In this document: positions 17,141 through 26,811 of the stretch, in pieces
Layout: every line of letters starts with the position of its first letter
Numbering within the stretch: position 1 is the first letter of the stretch
Source: Saccharicrinis sp963665705
GTDB lineage: Bacteria; Bacteroidota; Bacteroidia; Bacteroidales; Marinilabiliaceae
DNA length: 64,000 nucleotides
Assembly (NCBI GenBank): GCA_963665705.1
Contig: OY762448.1
Span: 4,216,001 to 4,280,000 of the forward strand
Direction of reading: 5' to 3'
Made by a program: the position numbers and the translations under genes
The notes under the pieces: model-generated
The model's input: the letters and a program-made list of their open reading frames with translations, nothing else
Databases searched by the model: none
Told to the model about the DNA's origin: nothing

Positions 17141-19447
17141 TTATTGAGAACAATAATATCTGAAAAAGCTACATTCTTTTATTATCCGATCAAAGAACCT
17201 TGTATCCTGATAACCTTCTCTTAACTCTTTAAAGCTGTTTTTGTAATCTATAATATCGTCCTTTAGATTCCCATCATATCCCCAATATGAGAAATCGTTC
17301 TTGTGATTATACAGGTTATTCAATTCACATTTAGCCATCATATATAAACAACGGGCATTTAACTCCTTATCTGTTGATAAATCAATGGTATTTCGATAGT
17401 ATTGATATGCTTTATCAGCCAATGGATAATAGGTTCTTTTGCTATAACTAACATTACATAAATTATATCCAACCTGATCTTTTAATTTTTTATTTCTTTC
17501 AGAAATTTGTTTTTCAGACCATCCAAAATAATAAGAATTACAGCAGTTTGATTTATCCTGAAGAACACCTCTGTAATAACCAGTATTTGACACATTAAAA
17601 TAGTAATTCCCTAATAAGTAATTTGCCAACTTCCTTTTCCAGGTTTTCTCATCATGACTTAAAGAATCCAGTTTTAACAAGGTTATTGCCAATTCTTTTT
17701 TTGTGAGTTGTGGTTTTATAAATGAAAAAACTGAAGCTAAATAAACAGAATCTTCCATCAATACATCTTCACAATCAAAGCATTCAACAATGTTATTACT
17801 AAATACTTTTGCTGGGATTACACGTCCTTTTCCTGTATCGGTAGAATAATCTTTACTTGAATTAAAATAAGTCAACGCGGTTTGCGGATCAGCCTCGTTT
17901 AAATAATACATGCCCAAATGATACTCTATAAACTCAATGGGTTCCATTAAAGCAGTCTGCCCATCTACGTTTTGCTCAAACAAATATTTTTCCAAAGCAG
18001 ATTTTTGAGGTTCAAGAATAAACTCTTTTAGTTCTTGAAGTAATGGTAAAGAACCCATGTTTTCAATTTCAAGAATACTATTATGAATAAGAAAACTCTG
18101 CGCCAACTTACCCTGATGATATAAAAGATGTCCTACATATTCCTTTAAAAGGTCCTTATTATCCTCCGACAGGTCGCTTTTTGTTATCAACGTAGTAAGC
18201 TCTTCCTCTTGCTCTGCACCAACAGCATTCCACGAGAACACTTTGTAAACAGATTTCAACTGATCTCCTAATGAAGCATAGCTTGTATAGGATTTTATTT
18301 CGTTTAATTTAAGATTAGCGGTATTAAAATCCCCTTTTAAAAAGCTTAAGTAAGAGGAACATAAAATCCAGAAATCCTTGCGTTCGGGTTTACAAACTTT
18401 TTCCTGCCTGGCGCTAATCTCTGACATCACCTTAATTTCATCCCAACATAAATTATCCTCATCACCACAAAGTAAACGGTCAGTAGTCATACCTATCCTA
18501 CGAGGAAAAACCTTATCTTCTATATCATACAAGTCTCTTACAAACATCAATTCAAGCTTTTCATCATGTGGTGCAACATCTGCCATTTCCTGCAAATATT
18601 GCATTTGGTCTGAATAGCTTCTAATGGATATTAAAGTCAGATAAGTAGCTTTATCATCTGAACTAGAAAAGTACTGTTTACCTTCGGCATCCCTGTCTGT
18701 ACAAAACTTATAACTGGTATAGGATGAAACCTTTCTATCATAACTTTTACTAAAAACCTGCAAGAACATATATGCTGCCTTATCATAATCTTCCAGTGAA
18801 AAATAACAACCGGCAACCTGATCCTGCACATAATAATAGATCTCTGTTTTATTAAATTGATCTTTAATAAACTTATTAAAGAATTGTACGGCCTCCTGAT
18901 ATCTTTTTGAATAATGATAATTACGAATGACTTGGTAAGCATATCTTAACTTCAACTGAGGATTGTTTGAAGCATTAAATCCATCCACTCCCTGAGCAAT
19001 CAATTCACTTAAATCAACCACCTCATCATTTACCATATCATGGTACGACCATGATCTTTGTCTGCGACTATGATGTTGATCGCTGCATGTTCGTGCATAT
19101 AACATATAATCATAAACAGCTTTATTGGCTCCAGCCTTTTTACCAGACCAAAGTCGTTCAAAAATTTCAGTTGTATCATTGGTTAAGGCCAAAGTAATAT
19201 TTTCTACTGTCCATCCGGGCAATAGTTCCTGCCATAGTTCTACATTCTTACTTATAACAGGTTCTGAATGTTCGTAAGCCCAGCTACTATATAATTCTTC
19301 TTTAAAGAATGCATCATATCCTTTAGACTGAATATAGCTTTGGTTAAACAAATGATAACTGTAACTATCATATGGATCCCATCCGCAAGCGTTGGATGTT
19401 ACTTTAAAACCGAATAAAACAATAAGAATGATTACTACCCTTTTCAT
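17141..19447 (-). CDS. Exported TPR-like protein of unknown function
   Basis: This 768-residue protein has an N-terminal signal sequence ending near SNAC (C21). The mature protein would start CGWDPYDSYSYHLFN, and the cysteine may be lipidated, although the lipobox is poor. The rest is helical with irregular repeat units rich in Tyr and Leu (for example RYQEAVQFFNKF and DYDKAAYMFLQVF), consistent with TPR or Sel1-like solenoids. Many cysteines occur in the mature chain. The gene lies 25 bases from a lipoprotein gene. I recall similar lipoprotein/CG-D-P gene pairs in Bacteroidota but no function. The product probably lies in the periplasm or outer membrane. Confidence 0.75.
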   Translation of the reverse strand: MKRVVIILIVLFGFKVTSNACGWDPYDSYSYHLFNQSYIQSKGYDAFFKEELYSSWAYEHSEPVISKNVELWQELLPGWTVENITLALTNDTTEIFERLWSGKKAGANKAVYDYMLYARTCSDQHHSRRQRSWSYHDMVNDEVVDLSELIAQGVDGFNASNNPQLKLRYAYQVIRNYHYSKRYQEAVQFFNKFIKDQFNKTEIYYYVQDQVAGCYFSLEDYDKAAYMFLQVFSKSYDRKVSSYTSYKFCTDRDAEGKQYFSSSDDKATYLTLISIRSYSDQMQYLQEMADVAPHDEKLELMFVRDLYDIEDKVFPRRIGMTTDRLLCGDEDNLCWDEIKVMSEISARQEKVCKPERKDFWILCSSYLSFLKGDFNTANLKLNEIKSYTSYASLGDQLKSVYKVFSWNAVGAEQEEELTTLITKSDLSEDNKDLLKEYVGHLLYHQGKLAQSFLIHNSILEIENMGSLPLLQELKEFILEPQKSALEKYLFEQNVDGQTALMEPIEFIEYHLGMYYLNEADPQTALTYFNSSKDYSTDTGKGRVIPAKVFSNNIVECFDCEDVLMEDSVYLASVFSFIKPQLTKKELAITLLKLDSLSHDEKTWKRKLANYLLGNYYFNVSNTGYYRGVLQDKSNCCNSYYFGWSEKQISERNKKLKDQVGYNLCNVSYSKRTYYPLADKAYQYYRNTIDLSTDKELNARCLYMMAKCELNNLYNHKNDFSYWGYDGNLKDDIIDYKNSFKELREGYQDTRFFDRIIKECSFFRYYCSQ

Positions 19448-19472
19448 TTATTATATGCTTACTTGATATGAT

Positions 19473-20504
19473 TTATAACTGTTTGATGATTTCTTTAAAA
19501 GAAGGACGATTTACAAAGGAAGAATCCAAATGATAAAATATCACTTCGCCCCCATTAATATTACTCTTCTTTATTTCCTGGAAAGAATTGATAACCTCTT
19601 TTGGTTTTGATTCCTCCAATTTTATCTGATCATCAACTGACAAATAAAATCCCTTATACAAAGTATCTTTAACAACTTTGTAAACGTTTGAATTTAAAGT
19701 CTCGAAATGTAGTTTATCATTTTGGAACAGCTTTACATCTGTTCCTTTGATTAGTTTTATTTCGCCATCGTTGTTCTTCAATACTGTTTGTGAGAATAAA
19801 GGAAGAGCTACATCCAAGGGTATTGGATAATCAGTGTTTTGGTTAATATACTGACTAACTATACTATGTGATAATATTGAATTATAAGAAAAATCAGATA
19901 GATTACCTACATTATATAACATTAAAACACCCCTATCAACAGGTGGCAAACCTGTTTCTGATTTATATTTAACCTGATGAAGACGTATTGTACAACTTAA
20001 TTGATAGTGCTTCTTTAACAATTGTAATAACTCAAAAAAATGGTAGCGTGTAGAAGCACTCCAATCACAATCAATTTGTAACTCATTATTTTTTTGTCCA
20101 AAATGATGTAAACTAATTTCATCAACCAGGGATTGAATTTTAGCTGCTAATTTTTTGACATCTGCATTAAGGAGTACCTTATTAACAATAAATACAACAG
20201 GTACAACTTCACAACATTTATAAACAGAATCCACTTGAGTCAAAGGATAAACCGGATAAATACCATCATCCCACCGATCAATTGTATTTACCTGAGCAAC
20301 ATCAAAATAATGCATGTATATCTTATGTACATCTGAAGCTTTCAGTCCTTCATCAGAAAAGACATTTTTTGCTTTTGATTTCCAATGATAAAAAGAATAT
20401 TCTTCATTTTTTGAATCACATGCTGATATCGTAAATATCAATACTAAAGTGATTACCAACACCCCCTTCATCTTATTATACAATAAGGTTCGTATTTTCC
20501 TCAT
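19473..20504 (-). CDS. Uncharacterised lipoprotein, possible TIM-barrel fold
   Basis: This 343-residue lipoprotein has the lipobox ISAC with C29. A start at 20471 (MKGVLVITLVLIF) would give a more canonical 18-residue signal. The mature part contains NELQIDCDWSASTRYHFFE (about 141-159), followed by alternating strands and helices. This resembles the barrel core of DUF3142-type or glycosidase-like proteins in which the acidic residues sit at strand ends. That resemblance is weak and from memory. It precedes the 768-residue exported protein by 25 bases, so the two probably act together at the envelope. Confidence 0.72.
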   Translation of the reverse strand: MRKIRTLLYNKMKGVLVITLVLIFTISACDSKNEEYSFYHWKSKAKNVFSDEGLKASDVHKIYMHYFDVAQVNTIDRWDDGIYPVYPLTQVDSVYKCCEVVPVVFIVNKVLLNADVKKLAAKIQSLVDEISLHHFGQKNNELQIDCDWSASTRYHFFELLQLLKKHYQLSCTIRLHQVKYKSETGLPPVDRGVLMLYNVGNLSDFSYNSILSHSIVSQYINQNTDYPIPLDVALPLFSQTVLKNNDGEIKLIKGTDVKLFQNDKLHFETLNSNVYKVVKDTLYKGFYLSVDDQIKLEESKPKEVINSFQEIKKSNINGGEVIFYHLDSSFVNRPSFKEIIKQL

Positions 20505-20541
20505 CCCGGATCAACTCACTTTTAAAAATAAGATAGCTCTA

Positions 20542-20949
20542 CTATGCTGCAGATTGTAAGTTTTTATCAACTAAATCCAATAAATATTTAATATCGTCAG
20601 ATTCAAACACAGATGAATGTAATCTTATTTTTCTTTCTTTACCTGCATCCTTATAATAAACAGTGATCTTCTTATCCTCAATATTTTCAACACGTGTAAA
20701 ATCAGTGAACCTAATATATTTTGTTGGGGCTATAGGACCCATCTTCATTTCCAGATTATTCTCAAATATTTTAAAAATATTTCTTTCTTTTTGAACTATT
20801 GCTATTACTAAAAAAAAGATACCTAATCCTAAAATATGTGCAGCTCCAATAACAAGACCGACCACTCCCAGAATTGTAAGAACCACTCCCATGATCATTT
20901 GCTTATTTACATGCTTTTTACTTAATTTTATTGTTTTTACTGGTTCCAT
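20542..20949 (-). CDS. Small two-helix membrane protein with PH-like C-terminal domain
   Basis: This 135-residue protein has two closely spaced hydrophobic helices (about 17-36 and 36-52). A cytoplasmic C-terminal region of about 80 residues shows alternating strands and ends in a helix, like small bacterial PH-like domains. No catalytic motif is visible. It follows the 103-residue membrane protein after 6 bases and precedes the lipoprotein gene by 37 bases. It is therefore probably in the same transcript. Confidence 0.7.
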   Translation of the reverse strand: MEPVKTIKLSKKHVNKQMIMGVVLTILGVVGLVIGAAHILGLGIFFLVIAIVQKERNIFKIFENNLEMKMGPIAPTKYIRFTDFTRVENIEDKKITVYYKDAGKERKIRLHSSVFESDDIKYLLDLVDKNLQSAA

Positions 20950-20955
20950 CTTTAA

Positions 20956-21267
20956 TTAATTATTTTGTGAATTATAAAACTCTTTCTTATTTTCTTCATC
21001 AATTATTTTACGGGCACCTATGGCACCAATCATACCTATTGGAACCATAATTGCTGATGAAATCAAAAATACCTTAGCGCCTAATATTATTTTACCGGAC
21101 TTAATTAAGGCTATCCCAATTATATTTAGCAATACTATTATTCCAACAAAATAGCCCATAAATCCATAGTCCGGATCAGCTAAAAGTATTAAGCCAATTA
21201 ATGTATGAATTACCACTGCTATTCCCATTTGTATATTAACCATATCAATATATTTAACATAAAACAT
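20956..21267 (-). CDS. Small membrane protein, three to four helices
   Basis: This 103-residue protein is mostly hydrophobic, with helices at about 8-27, 31-52, 57-72 and possibly 76-90, and a charged tail (DEENKKEFYNSQNN). No family is recognised. It is the first gene of the presumed five-gene minus-strand run. A run of eight G residues lies about 80 bases upstream. Confidence 0.65.
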   Translation of the reverse strand: MFYVKYIDMVNIQMGIAVVIHTLIGLILLADPDYGFMGYFVGIIVLLNIIGIALIKSGKIILGAKVFLISSAIMVPIGMIGAIGARKIIDEENKKEFYNSQNN

Positions 21268-21345
21268 CTCTTATCTATATCTCTTAAATGAGAAATAAAT
21301 GCACGATTATACAAGGACAAAACTTGTATTACAATAAAATCTTAA

Positions 21346-21353
21346 GGGGGGGG
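21346..21353. repeat. G8 homopolymer tract upstream of a membrane-protein operon
   Basis: Eight consecutive G residues stand out in AT-rich sequence, in the 282-base gap between the AraC gene and the small membrane protein. On the transcribed strand of the downstream operon it is a C8 tract about 80 bases before the start. It could be a slippage-prone site. A short inverted repeat ACAAG/CTTGT (21311-21327) lies beside it. Confidence 0.5.
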
Positions 21354-21549
21354 ATAATTTATGATTAAAAAAATATAAATAAAATTGGTGCACTTAATAA
21401 ATAAAGCCCGCCAATTTTGATCATAAACCTGCTCAAATATATAATTTAAAATTGAATCATAACTAATCAACAGAAAAAATTCAGTCCTTGCTAATTTAAG
21501 CTGTGTACTGATTACTACTTTTATAATTTACTATTAGAACTTTGATAGT

Positions 21550-22395
21550 TTAATTTCTACGATATGCTTTAGGAGTATGGTTAGTATGGTGTTTAAAATA
21601 CTTTGTGAAAAATGATTGGTCGATAAAATTAAATAATTCAGCAATTTGTTGTATTGACATTGACGAAGATTTTAAGAATAGTTTGATTTCTGTAATTAGA
21701 AAATTATCAATGTACTTTTTTGCACTCACCCCATTTATTTCAAGTGTTACATTTGATAAGTATTTAGGTGTAATATTTAACTTCTCTGCATAGTACCGAA
21801 CTTCTCTGCTAATCATATAGTTATTCATCAACAATTGTATAAACGCCTTCATAATCTCTGTTTTACGTGTATGTTGAATCATCCCCTTATTCAGCTTATT
21901 CTTTAGTAAATTAAATACTTCTAAATAATAAATTCGAATCATATGTATGATGATCGCACTCTGACAGAAGTTATTAGTTTCTTCATATTTATTCTTTAGT
22001 CTATTTAAAAAATCCATATCTGACTTTATAATATCATCCGAAGCTTCAAATAAAGGATTTTCCTTTAAAAAAAATATGAACTCATGAGGAAAACGGAACA
22101 ACACCTGACTCAACATATCCTGCGAACAAGTAAAATAGATCATCCTAAAATCATCACTTTTAAATTTTTCTTCAACCACTTGAAAAGGAAATGCAGTGAG
22201 TATATACCCTTGATTTATTACATATTTTACAAAATCAATTTCAACTTCAGCATGTCCTTGTGTACAAAAGCAGATCATACTATAAGTAATTCTTTCTGGT
22301 GAATTTTGTAATGGTAAAGTATGATGATAAAACCTGAGCGAAAAATGCTCTTGAATAGGTAAATTCAATTCTGCAATATTAATATTCAAATCCAT
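21550..22395 (-). CDS. AraC-family transcriptional regulator
   Basis: This 281-residue protein has an N-terminal cupin-like region (about 15-110) and a C-terminal pair of helix-turn-helix motifs (about 185-280). The HTH part contains YYAEKLNITPKYLSNV and SIQQIAELFNFIDQSFFTKY, then the typical ending HTPKAYRRN. It is divergent from a DHA2 exporter gene with a 178-base gap, so local control of that exporter is likely. The ligand is unknown. Confidence 0.9.
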   Translation of the reverse strand: MDLNINIAELNLPIQEHFSLRFYHHTLPLQNSPERITYSMICFCTQGHAEVEIDFVKYVINQGYILTAFPFQVVEEKFKSDDFRMIYFTCSQDMLSQVLFRFPHEFIFFLKENPLFEASDDIIKSDMDFLNRLKNKYEETNNFCQSAIIIHMIRIYYLEVFNLLKNKLNKGMIQHTRKTEIMKAFIQLLMNNYMISREVRYYAEKLNITPKYLSNVTLEINGVSAKKYIDNFLITEIKLFLKSSSMSIQQIAELFNFIDQSFFTKYFKHHTNHTPKAYRRN

Positions 22396-22573
22396 AAAAC
22401 ATCATTTAAAACTTTTAACACGAAACCACACTTTCAATATAAACCATTTTTACACAAAAAAAGCATTTGTTAATAATAGTAAAAAGGAAATAATTACCAT
22501 TTTAAAAGAAAAATTGAAATTAAGCATTCATAATATACTTGCTTATTTTGCCAACTGATAAAATTAAAGAAGA

Positions 22574-24019
22574 ATGAGCAAAGTAGATATTGATAACACT
22601 GAAGAAGATAAAATTAGGTATTCAAAAAAGCAGATTATCCTCATAATGCTTCCTTTGTTAATTGGAGGTTTTATAGCATTACTAAATGAAACCATTTTAA
22701 ATGTTGCCTTTCCTCAATTAATGGAAAGTTTAAATGTGCCATTAAAAACTATTCAATGGTTAGGAACAACTTATATGATCGTGATAGGTATTTTAGTTCC
22801 GGTAACTGCATTTTTAATTAAAACATTTACTACTCGAAAGCTATATTTAACTGCAATGGTATTGTTTTCATTAGGTACTTTATTTTGTGGTCTATCCAAC
22901 AGCTTCTTTCTTTTAATTTCAGCAAGAATTCTTCAGGGTATAGGAACCGGTATGCTGCTTCCTATTATGATGGATACTATTATGGAAATATTTCCTCCAT
23001 CAAAAAGAGGAACTGCCATGGGAATTAGTATGATGGTTGTAGTTGCAGCTCCAGGTATTGGTCCAACACTATCTGGTTTTATTTTAAAATATTTAGATTG
23101 GCACTGGTTATTTTTTATGATGTTACCTATTGCTGCATTTGCGTTTGTTTTAGGTTTATTTTTTTTAAAAAGTTACAGTAAAATTACCAAGCCTAAAATT
23201 GATATATTATCAATTATCCTTTCAACTATTGGGTTTGGAGGACTTATTTATGGCATCTCTTCCATTGAAACTATTGGTATATTTCAAATAGTTGTTTTAG
23301 TTCCTGTTCTTTGTGGTTTATTAAGTCTTTATTTATTTACTAAAAGACAGTTAACACTTAACCAACCAATGTTGGAACTTCGAGTTTTTCAATATCCTAT
23401 GTTTACAATTGGAACAATTGCACTTTTTGTTGCTTTTATGATTCCTTTTGCCATCAACATAATTTTACCAACATATATGCAGGGTATTTTAGGTGTAACC
23501 ACAGTTACTGCAGGTTTGGCATTACTACCCGGAAGCATTATTAATGTAATAATAGCTCCCATTGCGGGTAAACTTTTTGATAAAATAGGTGCTAAACCTT
23601 TGGCATTATCAGGCTTTGTAGCATTAACAATTACCATGTTTATTTTATCACATATTGGCTCTGGCACCTCAATATATATGTTGGTAGCACTTCAAATATC
23701 TATGACTTTTGGTACTGGACTTATTATTCCACCTACACAAACATTTGCTTTAAACCAACTTTCACTGAAAAACATGGCTCATGGTGTTGCCATACTAAAT
23801 ACAACACAGCAAGTAGCTGCAGCATTTGGCTCCTCTATTTTCATAGGATTAATGGGGGCTGTACAAGAAAAACATTTAAAGTTATTTACCAATCCCAATA
23901 CTACTGAAATAGAAAATGCTATGATAAAGGGTACTAACTCAGCATTTACGGTAGCCTTTGTATTAGTCTCTATTGGCCTAATACTAACGTTTTTTATTAG
24001 AAAAAGAAAAAACACTTAA
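22574..24019 (+). CDS. Multidrug MFS exporter, DHA2 (EmrB/QacA) family
   Basis: This 481-residue protein has 14 predicted membrane helices, the normal topology for proton-coupled DHA2 exporters. Helix 1 carries NETILNVAFPQL, the motif-D1 region. RILQGIGTGMLLP lies in helix 4 and GIGPTLSGFIL is motif C of antiporters in helix 5. No membrane-fusion or outer-membrane partner is adjacent, so it may act alone at the inner membrane. It is divergent from the AraC regulator and is followed 73 bases later by a small membrane protein. Confidence 0.9.
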   Translation: MSKVDIDNTEEDKIRYSKKQIILIMLPLLIGGFIALLNETILNVAFPQLMESLNVPLKTIQWLGTTYMIVIGILVPVTAFLIKTFTTRKLYLTAMVLFSLGTLFCGLSNSFFLLISARILQGIGTGMLLPIMMDTIMEIFPPSKRGTAMGISMMVVVAAPGIGPTLSGFILKYLDWHWLFFMMLPIAAFAFVLGLFFLKSYSKITKPKIDILSIILSTIGFGGLIYGISSIETIGIFQIVVLVPVLCGLLSLYLFTKRQLTLNQPMLELRVFQYPMFTIGTIALFVAFMIPFAINIILPTYMQGILGVTTVTAGLALLPGSIINVIIAPIAGKLFDKIGAKPLALSGFVALTITMFILSHIGSGTSIYMLVALQISMTFGTGLIIPPTQTFALNQLSLKNMAHGVAILNTTQQVAAAFGSSIFIGLMGAVQEKHLKLFTNPNTTEIENAMIKGTNSAFTVAFVLVSIGLILTFFIRKRKNT

Positions 24020-24092
24020 TCAATTCAATGTATAGAATTCATGGTTTGTTATTATAAACTCTATATTTGTCACAAAACAAAGAGATAAGACA

Positions 24093-24482
24093 ATGGAGCA
24101 AAGATTCTCAAAGCAATGGATGTTTATAAGTTTCACTATTTTTATCGTTACTGAATTAGTACTCGGTGGAGTTGTTGGCCATTACATTGTGGGTAGATAT
24201 ATGTCAATTCACTTACATTTTATGCTACAAGGATTACTTAATATCATTAGCTATTTAATTGGCGGCTTTATTATTGGACTTATATCACCTGGAATTCGCA
24301 TTTACGAACCAGCTGCTGGTGCTTTTCTGTCCGTTGCAGTTATGCTACTATTAACCTTATTTACACCTTTTTCATTTTTACATTTTAGTCTTACCAAAGT
24401 TCTTATTGGCGGAGGGATTGCTTTCTTTTTAGCATTAACAGGTGCAAAAGCTGGCGAAAAACTAGCTGGAAATATGAAATAA
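24093..24482 (+). CDS. Small four-helix membrane protein
   Basis: This 129-residue protein has four predicted membrane helices (about 9-33, 40-63, 72-93 and 101-120) and many glycines in the helices (GGVVGHYIVG, GGFIIGLISPG, GGGIAFFLAL). It has no recognised catalytic motif. It lies 73 bases after the DHA2 exporter in the same orientation and may be co-expressed. It ends 17 bases from the convergent tamL. Confidence 0.65.
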   Translation: MEQRFSKQWMFISFTIFIVTELVLGGVVGHYIVGRYMSIHLHFMLQGLLNIISYLIGGFIIGLISPGIRIYEPAAGAFLSVAVMLLLTLFTPFSFLHFSLTKVLIGGGIAFFLALTGAKAGEKLAGNMK

Positions 24483-24498
24483 TTACTATACTACCATT

Positions 24499-26811
24499 CT
24501 AAAATGGATAACCAAAGGCTATATTAAAAACTAAATTATCCTTCCTCCAAGCTGAACTACTAAAATCAATTTTATTTAATAGCCAATACTGACCATCTAT
24601 TTGATAAGGTTTTCGAAGTGGGAAGGCAACATCTAAACGCAGTACAAAAAAAGAAGCATCTAACCTTATACCCACACCAGATCCTAGAGCAATTTGTTGT
24701 GTAAAATCAGAAGCATTAAATACTCCTCCTTCCAGTTCTTCATTTTTATTCAGCAACCAAACATTGCCTGCATCCACAAACAAAGCGCCCTTTAAATAAC
24801 TAATTATATCAAATCGATATTCAAGATTAGCCTCAAGTTTAATATCTCCAGCCTGCTCCAGACCCAAGGTATTTTGCAGACTATCAGGGGGTAAATATGC
24901 TCCCGGGCCTACAGATCGAGAAGGAAAAGCTCTTAAACTACTCGCTCCACCTGTAAAAAACTGTTTATTATATGGCATGGATTCTGAATTGCCATAAGGA
25001 ATAGCCAAGCCGGCAGCTAATCTACCTACAACTTTACTTTTCAAAGATAAATCATGATATAATCTTAAATCTCCATAAAATCGAGCATACTGCGAATATA
25101 CCATCCCGAATAACTCTGACGGTTTATCTGAATATTGCTTTCCTACATTAAAAATGGACTGAACCAAAGACAATGTATTTCCGGCAAACTCTGAGGATGC
25201 ACTAAAGTATGTGTTAATAATCTTATTTTTAATCTGTTGATTATTATAAGTAAAAGTGTATTTAAGTCCCAAAATAAATTGTTCCTCAAGACTCTCATCC
25301 AAATAGGAATAAATATCAGACCAGTTAGATTTAGTATTAATGTAAGTATAATTTAAGGACATTAAATCCAGCACATGATTTTTGGTTTTTGTTTGCCTCC
25401 ATTCATAGCCAAATGATAAATCTAAACTATTCAAATTAAAAATATCAGTCATTCCCGAATAACTATAACCTCCAGTAATACTGGTTTTGGGACTAAATTT
25501 TTTGTTGATAAATCGACTAGCATTTATAAAAGGAAATAATAATTTCGGAATAGTAATTTTAGCATCGGCGCCCACTTCAAAAGAATTAATATTACTATTT
25601 GTTTTAGTAAACTGAGTTTCGTAGCTCGATGAAATATTAAACTGCAACGAACTGGCACTTTGTTTAAGGTTTCGCTCAATATAACTCAAGGTCAACCCCG
25701 GGCCAACATAATCATTTGATTTTGATACAACTTCAATTTCAGCACTTAATGATTTAGGTAATGATCTATTTAAAAAGATACTTACATTCAATTGCTTAAA
25801 AGCTCCTGATGTAGTGTCTCTGTCAATCTTAATATTCACAAACTTAAAAACGTTAAGGTTAGTGAGTTTTTGTAATGTTAACAGATAATTATCTTCTTTA
25901 TAAATATCACCTGAATTAAAAAAAATAGATTTGGCCAATACACTTGGCTTAACTATAGGTTCTTCATGAAATACATGATTTAAATTATCAACGTTTAAGG
26001 AATCATACTTTTGAATTGATTTCATTGAAAAATCATGATATACAGATACCTTATTGATATAATATTGATGCACGGCATCTTTAGGCATATTAGTTTGGGC
26101 ATTTAAATTCAATTGAATTCTTCGCGTTTTCGTATGCAAAGTATCTGCCTCGAAAAACAAATAGTTAGGAGACATAAAGAAAAATCCTTTGTTTTTCAAT
26201 ATCGTAGTTAACCGATTTCGTTCTTGTTTTAATAGTTCTAAATTATAAACCTTTCCTGATTTAATTAAACTTTTAGATCTTGCAACTGCTATATTTTGGG
26301 TTAAACTATCTGTGATATCAGGATAAATAAGGGTATCAATCAAATAAGGCTCCTCTAAATTTAATAAATAACTAACGTTTAATTTTTTCCTCTTTTTATG
26401 AATTTCGGAATCTATTGTATGATTAAAAAAACCTTGATTATTCAGTGAATTACTTATTTCTTTTTTTGATGTTTCAATGTAATACGACTTAAATAACACT
26501 GGTGGTTCTCCCAATTTATTTTTCATCCAGTTTCTAAATCCTTTTTTAGGAACACTATCTCCGGCTAAATTATAAAACCACAATTTAAGAGGTATTAATT
26601 TTAAAAATTTACGATTAGGTTCAGGAATTACATACTGCTTAAGTTCTTCTGTATTAGGTTTTAATTTGAGTTCCTTTACATTTTCCACAACAATTTCAGA
26701 TCCCTGATATAAGTATTGGTTGTTTCTAATGTATTTGGTAGTACTACAAGACATACTTACTAAAGCCCAAACCCATAAAAAGATATATATGTTATTTTTG
26801 CTCAGCCTCAT
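24499..26811 (-). CDS. tamL: TamL, outer-membrane BamA/TamA-family lipoprotein
   Basis: This 770-residue protein has a lipoprotein signal (VSMSC, C22), POTRA-like repeats (about 35-370) and a C-terminal 16-strand barrel region (about 375-770). The barrel part has GGASSLRAFPSRSVGPG, the conserved loop-6 segment of the Omp85 family, and ends in a typical aromatic residue (FGYPF). A lipidated TamA relative partnered with TamB is a Bacteroidota trait described as TamL. It should help insert outer-membrane proteins or move lipids between membranes. Its start overlaps the end of tamB by 20 bases, so the two are translated together. Confidence 0.9.
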   Translation of the reverse strand: MRLSKNNIYIFLWVWALVSMSCSTTKYIRNNQYLYQGSEIVVENVKELKLKPNTEELKQYVIPEPNRKFLKLIPLKLWFYNLAGDSVPKKGFRNWMKNKLGEPPVLFKSYYIETSKKEISNSLNNQGFFNHTIDSEIHKKRKKLNVSYLLNLEEPYLIDTLIYPDITDSLTQNIAVARSKSLIKSGKVYNLELLKQERNRLTTILKNKGFFFMSPNYLFFEADTLHTKTRRIQLNLNAQTNMPKDAVHQYYINKVSVYHDFSMKSIQKYDSLNVDNLNHVFHEEPIVKPSVLAKSIFFNSGDIYKEDNYLLTLQKLTNLNVFKFVNIKIDRDTTSGAFKQLNVSIFLNRSLPKSLSAEIEVVSKSNDYVGPGLTLSYIERNLKQSASSLQFNISSSYETQFTKTNSNINSFEVGADAKITIPKLLFPFINASRFINKKFSPKTSITGGYSYSGMTDIFNLNSLDLSFGYEWRQTKTKNHVLDLMSLNYTYINTKSNWSDIYSYLDESLEEQFILGLKYTFTYNNQQIKNKIINTYFSASSEFAGNTLSLVQSIFNVGKQYSDKPSELFGMVYSQYARFYGDLRLYHDLSLKSKVVGRLAAGLAIPYGNSESMPYNKQFFTGGASSLRAFPSRSVGPGAYLPPDSLQNTLGLEQAGDIKLEANLEYRFDIISYLKGALFVDAGNVWLLNKNEELEGGVFNASDFTQQIALGSGVGIRLDASFFVLRLDVAFPLRKPYQIDGQYWLLNKIDFSSSAWRKDNLVFNIAFGYPF

